DNA of 26,094 nt. Source: a virus. The notes beneath the pieces were generated by a model. The model saw only the letters and a list, made by a program, of their open reading frames with translations, ran no database searches and was not told the DNA's origin. Location of the stretch: positions 1 to 26,094 of the IMG/VR virus record IMGVR_UViG_3300037069_003566; one strand, 5' to 3'. A program made the translations under genes and the position numbers. How positions within the stretch are numbered: position 1 is the first letter of the stretch; each line of letters starts with the position of its first letter. Positions 20,775 through 26,094 of this stretch are shown here, in pieces.

Positions 20775-21109
20775 TCTTCCTGGTTGGCTGTGTTGGCTTG
20801 ATAGCGCCAAAGCCACCTAGGCCGGCGGTTTCCATTAAGAGCCTGACGAACCTTCGCTGGCCACCGCCGCACACCAACCGTATCGACACAAACTTTGTTT
20901 ACCGGCCATTTACCAACATCACCCTTCAGTGGAATTGCGACCCGCCGCCGGTTTCGTGGTGGTCCACAACTTACGTCACGGGCATCGTGTCTGCGACAAA
21001 CCTGGCTGGCCCGTGGACCGAGGAAACGAATTTGCCGTATGCGAGAACCAACCGGGTGACTTTGAACGTGAGTGGTCCAGTGCGCTTTTACCGCGCCTTC
21101 AACCGATGA
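20738..21109 (+). CDS. Probable lipoprotein with verrucomicrobial-type C-terminus
   Basis: 123 residues. The N-terminus MSHFRTIVCGGVIFLVGC contains a hydrophobic core and a lipobox-like L-V-G-C with Cys18, the predicted lipid-modified residue. The mature part is short and beta-rich and includes 'ATNLAGPWTEETNLPYA' and the ending 'GPVRFYRAFNR'. The 'NLxGPW...FYR' pairing is a repeated C-terminal beta-domain motif in Verrucomicrobia exported proteins. With the transmembrane and signal-peptide genes just upstream it could be an outer spanin or a surface modifier of the infected cell. An acquired host gene fragment is also possible. Confidence 0.65.
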   Translation: MSHFRTIVCGGVIFLVGCVGLIAPKPPRPAVSIKSLTNLRWPPPHTNRIDTNFVYRPFTNITLQWNCDPPPVSWWSTTYVTGIVSATNLAGPWTEETNLPYARTNRVTLNVSGPVRFYRAFNR

Positions 21110-21396
21110 AACCCACCCAAGCGCAGATAGAGAGGTTGTCCAGACACTTGAAGCGGCTCTTTGGCGAAGAGCCGACGTGGCAAGAAGTAGCTGACTACGT
21201 CCTCCGCAGGATAGCGGCAGCGGAGAGAAGGGGTGAACGAAGGTCGGATGCTCGTTGTGAAACCCGCATCAATAACATGGAGCAATTGAGGCCGCGCACT
21301 CCTTGGGATCGGTTAGCGGAGAATTTCCGCAAGGTTGACCCGGCAGGAACAAAACTAGCCAAACTCGTGCGAGCACAGAAAGGCAGGCGGAAATGA
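21106..21396 (+). CDS. Hypothetical protein, 96 aa
   Basis: Reads MKPTQAQIERLSRHLKRLFG, 'EPTWQEVADYVLRRIAAAERR', then 'PRTPWDRLAENFRKVDPAGTKLAKLVRAQ'. All-helical, basic; the first half could be a small DNA-binding domain. ATGA overlaps at both ends. No recognised family. Confidence 0.65.
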   Translation: MKPTQAQIERLSRHLKRLFGEEPTWQEVADYVLRRIAAAERRGERRSDARCETRINNMEQLRPRTPWDRLAENFRKVDPAGTKLAKLVRAQKGRRK

Positions 21397-21752
21397 CTGA
21401 CCAAGAAATCAACGTGGCGATTGCGGAGGCGTGTGGACGCGATGGATGGTGGTGTCCACAGTGCAAAAAACTTGTAGATGAGTATTCACTGGGATACCAG
21501 AATCGTCACGCAAACTGCACGGACTCCGCTCTGCAATCCCCTTCCTACGCCACCGACCTCAACGCGATGCGAGAGGCGAGAAGGGGATGGACACTAAAAC
21601 AGGTGATGCGGTTCTCTGATTTGTTAAAGAATATCATTCAAGACGAGCACTGCATTGAAAGCGCGGTCGATGCTCGATACCAGACCTTGCAGGCCACGGC
21701 GAGACAGGAAGCAAAAGCGCATTTGCAAATGCTTGGCAAATGGAAGGACTAA
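21393..21752 (+). CDS. Conserved phage hypothetical protein, 119 aa
   Basis: 'MTDQEINVAIAEACG' at the start, 'YATDLNAMREARRGW' in the middle and 'ATARQEAKAHLQMLGKWKD' at the end match a widespread phage protein pattern (TDQEIN.AIAEACG ... Y..DLNAM.EA ... ATA.QRAEA.L..LG.W). Function is unknown. This copy has an added cysteine pair (WWCPQCKKLVDEY) and NCT that may bind zinc. It is preceded by an ATGA overlap. Confidence 0.78.
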   Translation: MTDQEINVAIAEACGRDGWWCPQCKKLVDEYSLGYQNRHANCTDSALQSPSYATDLNAMREARRGWTLKQVMRFSDLLKNIIQDEHCIESAVDARYQTLQATARQEAKAHLQMLGKWKD

Positions 21753-21753
21753 C

Positions 21754-22572
21754 ATGAGCGAAATGACGTGTGAGAAGTGCGGCGAAGAATACGCCCTGCG
21801 CGACGGGATGGACCCAACGCCGCTATGTGATGAGTGCGCCCACAAAGAAGTTGAGGAATTGACGCAACGCCTCAAAACTTCCGAGCGCCAGAAGGAAGCT
21901 ATGCGGGAGGCTGGAAATCAACTTCACGAACTATGCTCTGGATATAGTCGCGGTGCTGATGTGAGAGAGGCGTGGAAACAAGCCCTTTCCCCCGACGCCG
22001 GTTCAGACTTCGTGCCCAAGAGCGAAGTCGAGGCGCTTCGACGCGAACTTGCGTTAATGAGCGGATCGGGTCCGGGCAGCTTCATCGAGAGAGTGGTGAT
22101 TAAACCACTCGAGGCAGAAGTCGAAACGCTTCGACGCGAGAGGGATGAGTTGGCAGCGTTGTTCAAATTCATTCGCGATGAGTGCGACCACGAGACAGAC
22201 CCTCGCATTGAAAATGCTTTTCGACAGCACCTTAACGCACTTTCATTGGAGATGCATGATAACCAGCTCTTGAATAATTTCAGAGTTGGACAGACGAAAC
22301 ACGACGCCGAGTTGCCAATGCAAGCCGAAGTCGAAACGCTTCGACGCGAGAGGGATGAGTTGGCGGCGGTGTGTGAAAAGTATTGCAATGCGCTTTCAGT
22401 GGAAACTCGACAGCAAGTGCTCGCCCAACACGACTCCGACCTGCTCAAGCCGACGGTGGAGTTGTTGAGAATTTTCCCAGGTCGTAATTGCTGCGAGCGG
22501 GAGTGGAATGATTGGATAGACAAATTAAGAAACGAGAGAGTTCGCCTCAACGGGCTGAAAGGAACTGCGTAA
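21754..22572 (+). CDS. Modular coiled-coil protein with N-terminal zinc ribbon
   Basis: 272 residues from ATG 21754, preceded by a good GGAAGGA Shine-Dalgarno. The N-terminus has CEKCGEEYALRDG and CDECAH (a zinc ribbon), then long charged helices. 'EVETLRRERDELAA' occurs twice and a third, weaker 'EVEALRRELA' precedes them; each perfect copy is followed later by 'NALS-x-E'. This indicates internal duplication of a coiled-coil module. The architecture recalls the modular Ea22-like early proteins of phages, whose segments shuffle by recombination. It ends six bases before the converging minus-strand gene. Confidence 0.7.
   Translation: MSEMTCEKCGEEYALRDGMDPTPLCDECAHKEVEELTQRLKTSERQKEAMREAGNQLHELCSGYSRGADVREAWKQALSPDAGSDFVPKSEVEALRRELALMSGSGPGSFIERVVIKPLEAEVETLRRERDELAALFKFIRDECDHETDPRIENAFRQHLNALSLEMHDNQLLNNFRVGQTKHDAELPMQAEVETLRRERDELAAVCEKYCNALSVETRQQVLAQHDSDLLKPTVELLRIFPGRNCCEREWNDWIDKLRNERVRLNGLKGTA
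22117..22154 (+). repeat. 38-bp direct repeat, copy 1
   Basis: Identical over 38 bases to 22327-22364, 210 bases apart and in the same reading frame. A degenerate third copy lies at 22024-22047. It encodes the coiled-coil heptads of the modular protein. Confidence 0.9.
22327..22364 (+). repeat. 38-bp direct repeat, copy 2
   Basis: Second perfect copy. The base identity extends through synonymous positions, so the duplication is recent or kept uniform by recombination. Confidence 0.9.
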
Positions 22573-22578
22573 TTATGC

Positions 22579-22788
22579 TCAGTAAAATCCGTTTTTATCC
22601 TTCTTGGGCATCACGAAAGCCGAGCGTTTCTTCATGTGGCCACCCTTGACGTGGCCGGTGCCTTTCTCTGTCCCGCCACCGCTGCTGACCATGCCGGTTT
22701 TAATGCCGCCGGTAATATGGCGAACGTGCGAGCCGCGTTTCTTTCGCGGGTGCGGGCGGTGAATTGAGCCTGGAAACATCATGTTCAT
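22579..22788 (-). CDS. Small basic Gly/His/Lys-rich protein, 69 aa
   Basis: Reads MNMMFPGSIHRPHPRKKRGSH (start shown in part), then 'VRHITGGIKTGMVSSGGGTEKG' in pieces and 'MPKKDKNGFY' at the end. Very basic, probably disordered. GAAAGG eight bases before ATG 22788 is a fair Shine-Dalgarno; the longer open frame upstream overlaps the 56-residue gene and is unlikely. Small basic proteins after a large virion gene may be DNA-condensing or scaffold-like, which is only an inference. Confidence 0.65.
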   Translation of the reverse strand: MNMMFPGSIHRPHPRKKRGSHVRHITGGIKTGMVSSGGGTEKGTGHVKGGHMKKRSAFVMPKKDKNGFY

Positions 22789-22801
22789 TTTGTGAGCCTT
22801 T

Positions 22802-22972
22802 CTAATAGAATTTGCCGGTGTAGCCGTCGCCCACCGATTCGTGTTTTTTCTTTTTACTCTTGTGCGCGTATTTGGGCAACTTTCCCTTGTTGTCGAAATG
22901 ATGCTTCTTAACCCACTCGTGCCCGAATTTCGCCTCGAGAAAACCACGCTGCTTTTGAGATTTGGCTGGCAT
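22802..22972 (-). CDS. Small basic protein, 56 aa
   Basis: ATG 22972, with AGGA six bases upstream. The protein starts MPAKSQKQRGFLEAKFG, continues 'HEWVKKHHFDNKGKLPKYAHK', and ends 'SVGDGYTGKFY'. 'MPAKS-x-x-QR-x-F' openings with a 'G-W.KKHHFD' helix are typical of a tiny phage protein family found near structural or packaging genes. It is easy to miss because it is short. Function unknown. Confidence 0.75.
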   Translation of the reverse strand: MPAKSQKQRGFLEAKFGHEWVKKHHFDNKGKLPKYAHKSKKKKHESVGDGYTGKFY

Positions 22973-22979
22973 AAGTGTC

Positions 22980-25900
22980 CTATTGCTGTGGAGCGTTTAA
23001 CATCTGCTGGAATTTGCGGTAGAGCTCGCGGCGTTCCTCAATCGCTTGATCATAGGTCTTACGGTCCTCGGGACTCAGCGAGCGCTTAAACTTGGCCTCG
23101 GCAGCCGCGCTGCCAGTAAAAGGGTGCGGGTGCTGCATGGTCTGCCGGATGGCGCTCGGCTTCTTACCCTTCTGGCGTAGTTCCTGATAAGCCTCCCGGG
23201 CGCCCTTGGTGTCATTGCGCAGGAGCGCACCACGCAGGTCCTGATACTCACTGCTGAAACTTTCCTTTGTATGCTGCTCGTACTCAGAGCGGATCTTCGG
23301 GTCCTCGGAGCGGCTCGCCCAGGAGTTGGCCAGGTCATGCACCTGGGACACTGTGGAGAGCGGCGCTCGCGTCTTAATGCCGGCGGCGCTGGACAGCGTT
23401 GACACCGCCGATTCGACGCCCGGCGTAATTCCGGTGCCCTGCTTCTGAAACCAGCCGTGAAGTAGGGGGTTTACGTTGCGCATCGCGGCCAGGAAGTTTT
23501 GCCAATAATCGCCCGGGTCCTTTGACTCTTTGTAGAACGAGGTCGTATAACCGGTAGCACCGATAACCGGCACTTGCACGACGGGTCCAGCCCAGGGATG
23601 CACTGCGGCGCCGATGATATCATGGATGGCTTGCTTACCTATTTGCTTTGCTGGTTGCCCTCGGCGCATACCCTCGATCAGCGCGTTGATGCCGGTCAGG
23701 CGCATCCCGCGGCGCAACCCAATCCACTGCGCCGGATCGATGTAGATCATCTTGCCGTTCTTATCGTTCTTACCGGTATCGATGGTGCCGAATGGCACGC
23801 CTTTGCGGCCGGTAGGCGAACCGGTCAGGACGGTGTTCAAGAGTGTGGGAATGGCGACCAGGGTGGCGATAACACCTGTTGCCTCGACGGCTCGCATCGC
23901 GGCGGCCGATTTTAGATTGGCGGCTCGCACACCCGGCGAGAGAGAGATCCGGCGCAAGGCCATGCGGTTGAAGTTGCGGCCGGCGACCACGAAAGGCGAT
24001 AACCCGACCTCTTTGAAGAAGGATTCAATCTGGCCCATGATGCGCGGGTTATACTGGCCAAGCTGATTGACGAATTCCCGCCGGCCAACCTCGCTCGGCT
24101 CGACCAAGCCGCGGTTGACCAGGTTCTTGTACATGTCGTCGCGCACCACGCGGCCCGCCTTGTCCACGAGGTTAATGAGGCGGCTGGTAAACCATCCTTG
24201 CGGCCGGGCGGCTCGCACCGCTCCAATTTCAGAGAGCTCGGCAATCTGCTGCATTACAGCCGGGTCATTGGCTAGCACCTTTTTGCCTGCACTCACGACG
24301 CGCACTGCGGCATCGACCGCGTTCACCAGGGGAAGCTTGCGGGCGAGGTCTGCAAGGAGGGATTTGCCACCTTGCGAACCCGCGATCGTGCTCATCATGT
24401 TGGCGATATGCCAAACGGCATCGGTAGGCCCGGCCAACTGGATGCGGTTTAGGACATTAGCCACCCTCGCCAGCGCCACGTTGCTGACTGGGCTGCCCAG
24501 GTTCTCAGCCTGGCGCAACTCGGGCGCTACGGCCGGATCAACCCAAAGGTTCTCGTATTGCGGGATAACCCGGGTGCCTTCCGGCCCACGGCTCACCGTC
24601 ACCTGGCGGCGGATTTGAAATTTCTCAGCGGGTTTGCCATCGAACGTCGGACGCGGGCGCCCGGGCGCGTCGATGACGGCGAGCCCGTCCTTCACCAGTT
24701 GATCGTAAAGCTGGCGCTTGGTGTATTCCTCGTAATTGCCCTGGATCATGCGTTCGACTAACGGCAGGTAATCGGTCTCGTACTTCTCAGCGGTACCCTT
24801 CGCACGGCGGGCGAATATCGACCGGCGCTTGAACGGCCGGGTGTAATCGCCCTTGCGCGCGCTGGCAAAGATTTGCTGCGGGTTATCCTCAAAAATGGGC
24901 AAGAGGTTGACGAAAGCACCAGTTTGCACGCCTGGCCCGGCAAATTGGCCTTCAGCCTCGGTATGAAATTGCAACGCATCGACCTGAGGGCCTTGCTTGT
25001 GCCGCTCAATGGCCGCGGCGATCTCGGGGTCTCTGAGTGCGGCTTGGTAATCGCGCTCCGTGGCGAATGGTTTGCCCTTGCCGACAAGGGTGTTCACGTC
25101 GCTGGCCTGAGAGAGCAGGTCAAACTGGGCGTCACCCTCGGCCTTGTTGGCGGCATCCATCAGCCCTTTTTGGATGGCACGCAACCGGTCCTCGACCAGG
25201 ACGGCGCCCAGGCGGTTGCGAAACTCGACGTCCTTAAACTTGTCGCCCAGGACTTCGACGGCATGAGCGCGGGCGATAGCGGGACCGGCGGTAGTAGCGG
25301 CGGCAAAGCGCACCATCTTGTTCCCGGCCTCGCCTGAGCGGGCCATGGTCTTTGGCACAGCCTCACCGGCCAACTTGCGCTGAAGCGCATCGACAACCTC
25401 AGCGGCTCGAGTACCAAAGAGACGCTCGGTAATGTTGCCCAGGAGGCGACGGCGGTTCTCGCGGGCGGTAAACTCGGCGGCGGAAGCAGCACCAGGGCCT
25501 ATGCCACCGGTTGGGCCAAGGTCGGAAGGTGGTTGTTCTTTTAGTTGCTGCTCGATCCAATCCTTATCCTTCTTGGGAATGCCAGACCGGCTCACCTTGA
25601 CCGGCTCGGTTGGCTTAATGCTGATCGCTTTCGCTCTTTCGAGAACGCTGCCAAGGGCCTCTTTGGTGTTCCAAATCTCGAAGCGACCATCACCGGGAAT
25701 GTCGATAGTGACTTTGCCAACGGTCTCTTCGAGCCGCTTCATCGTGCGGTCATAATCGGCTTTGCGATTTTGGTAAGCCTCGGGCGTGAGGTTTTTGCCC
25801 TTCTCTGGTGGCCCTTTTCGAATTGCCAGAAAATCACCCGCAATCTCGTTTGAGTCTTTTTCGCTTTTAGCTGTTTTAATCGCGTCCTCAAGGCGCTGAA

Positions 25901-26094
25901 CCAACTCGCTCTTAACCTCTTTGGCCGGGCGCTGGCCCTCAGTCGCCGCAACCTTGCTTACTTCGGCCTGCGCTTTGGCGGCGGGCGCGACGGTTTCAGA
26001 AACAGGCGCAACCGTTGCAGCTTCGGCAGGTTTCGTTTCAGCAACAGGCGCTTTCGTTTCAGCCGGTGGCGCAACTGGCTCAGCGGGTGTGGGT
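22980..26094 (-). CDS. Very large virion-type protein, start beyond right edge
   Basis: The frame is open from the stop at 22980 to the window edge, at least 1037 residues, so the N-terminus is missing; a TTG at 25904 is not needed as a start. The most N-terminal visible part is a Pro/Ala/Glu/Val linker with repeated 'APVAETKP'-like units. Long amphipathic helices follow ('FTARENRRRLLGNITERLFG', 'VRFAAATTAGPAIARAHAVEV'), then 'PTDAVWHIANMMSTIAGSQG', 'VEATGVIATLVAIPTLLNTVL' (a membrane-type helix), and near the C-terminus 'DPGDYWQNFLAAMRNVNPLL'. Size, helical nature and a late hydrophobic segment suit an internal/ejection protein or the C-terminal part of a phage 'large polyvalent protein'. 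No catalytic motif is seen in the visible part. Confidence 0.6.
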   Translation of the reverse strand, partial: PTPAEPVAPPAETKAPVAETKPAEAATVAPVSETVAPAAKAQAEVSKVAATEGQRPAKEVKSELVQRLEDAIKTAKSEKDSNEIAGDFLAIRKGPPEKGKNLTPEAYQNRKADYDRTMKRLEETVGKVTIDIPGDGRFEIWNTKEALGSVLERAKAISIKPTEPVKVSRSGIPKKDKDWIEQQLKEQPPSDLGPTGGIGPGAASAAEFTARENRRRLLGNITERLFGTRAAEVVDALQRKLAGEAVPKTMARSGEAGNKMVRFAAATTAGPAIARAHAVEVLGDKFKDVEFRNRLGAVLVEDRLRAIQKGLMDAANKAEGDAQFDLLSQASDVNTLVGKGKPFATERDYQAALRDPEIAAAIERHKQGPQVDALQFHTEAEGQFAGPGVQTGAFVNLLPIFEDNPQQIFASARKGDYTRPFKRRSIFARRAKGTAEKYETDYLPLVERMIQGNYEEYTKRQLYDQLVKDGLAVIDAPGRPRPTFDGKPAEKFQIRRQVTVSRGPEGTRVIPQYENLWVDPAVAPELRQAENLGSPVSNVALARVANVLNRIQLAGPTDAVWHIANMMSTIAGSQGGKSLLADLARKLPLVNAVDAAVRVVSAGKKVLANDPAVMQQIAELSEIGAVRAARPQGWFTSRLINLVDKAGRVVRDDMYKNLVNRGLVEPSEVGRREFVNQLGQYNPRIMGQIESFFKEVGLSPFVVAGRNFNRMALRRISLSPGVRAANLKSAAAMRAVEATGVIATLVAIPTLLNTVLTGSPTGRKGVPFGTIDTGKNDKNGKMIYIDPAQWIGLRRGMRLTGINALIEGMRRGQPAKQIGKQAIHDIIGAAVHPWAGPVVQVPVIGATGYTTSFYKESKDPGDYWQNFLAAMRNVNPLLHGWFQKQGTGITPGVESAVSTLSSAAGIKTRAPLSTVSQVHDLANSWASRSEDPKIRSEYEQHTKESFSSEYQDLRGALLRNDTKGAREAYQELRQKGKKPSAIRQTMQHPHPFTGSAAAEAKFKRSLSPEDRKTYDQAIEERRELYRKFQQMLNAPQQ

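Noticed and set aside
1-26094. CRISPR arrays, insertion sequences, integrase or attachment sites
   Set aside because: No regularly spaced repeats, transposase, recombinase or terminal repeats were seen; the 38-bp repeats lie within one gene.

Overview
The window looks like part of a tailed double-stranded DNA phage genome, or a prophage or metagenomic contig of one. It holds a large terminase, a helicase loader, two unrelated DNA methyltransferases, an HNH endonuclease, a recombination set (annealing-like protein, PD-(D/E)XK nuclease, RusA-like resolvase, RadC-like protein), a polymerase-X-like nucleotidyltransferase and many small zinc-ribbon or unknown genes. No portal, capsid or tail gene, tRNA or CRISPR array was recognised. 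Two exported proteins carry C-terminal patterns (a 'TNLAGPW' segment, endings in 'RFYRAF' and 'FFRLATTR') common in extracellular proteins of Verrucomicrobia, so a verrucomicrobial host is a reasonable inference, not a proof.

Layout. (1) 1-7205, minus strand: one tightly overlapping operon from the terminase through an AAA+ helicase loader, HNH endonuclease, cytosine-C5 methyltransferase and three glycosyltransferase-like genes, the last cut by the left edge. (2) 7206-7289: divergent control region with a perfect inverted repeat. (3) 7290-12151, plus strand: small genes, a PolX-like protein, an amino-methyltransferase, then about 820 bases at 10345-11160 that look like a large structured RNA with its own promoter, then four small genes. 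(4) 12152-12531: convergent gap, also rich in hairpins. (5) 12532-15107, minus strand: two short operons, including radC. (6) 15108-15213: divergent control region with two palindromic operator-like sites, one inside a good minus-strand promoter. (7) 15214-22572, plus strand: recombination operon, then a membrane/export cluster and small genes. (8) 22579-26094, minus strand: two tiny basic proteins and a very large, probably virion-associated protein that runs off the right edge.

Most gene junctions are 4-base ATGA or GTGA overlaps, and recognisable Shine-Dalgarno sequences are scarce, so translational coupling probably dominates. These junctions also fix most start codons.

The standout is the large RNA candidate. 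I found more than fifteen perfect or wobble-completed helices by eye, including an 11-bp helix whose arms lie about 150 bases apart and nested 8-bp long-range helices. Every wobble pair noted is G-U when the plus strand is read and would be A-C on the other strand, so the RNA should be transcribed rightward. Its size is comparable to the giant phage RNAs GOLLD and ROOL, but I cannot assign it to either.
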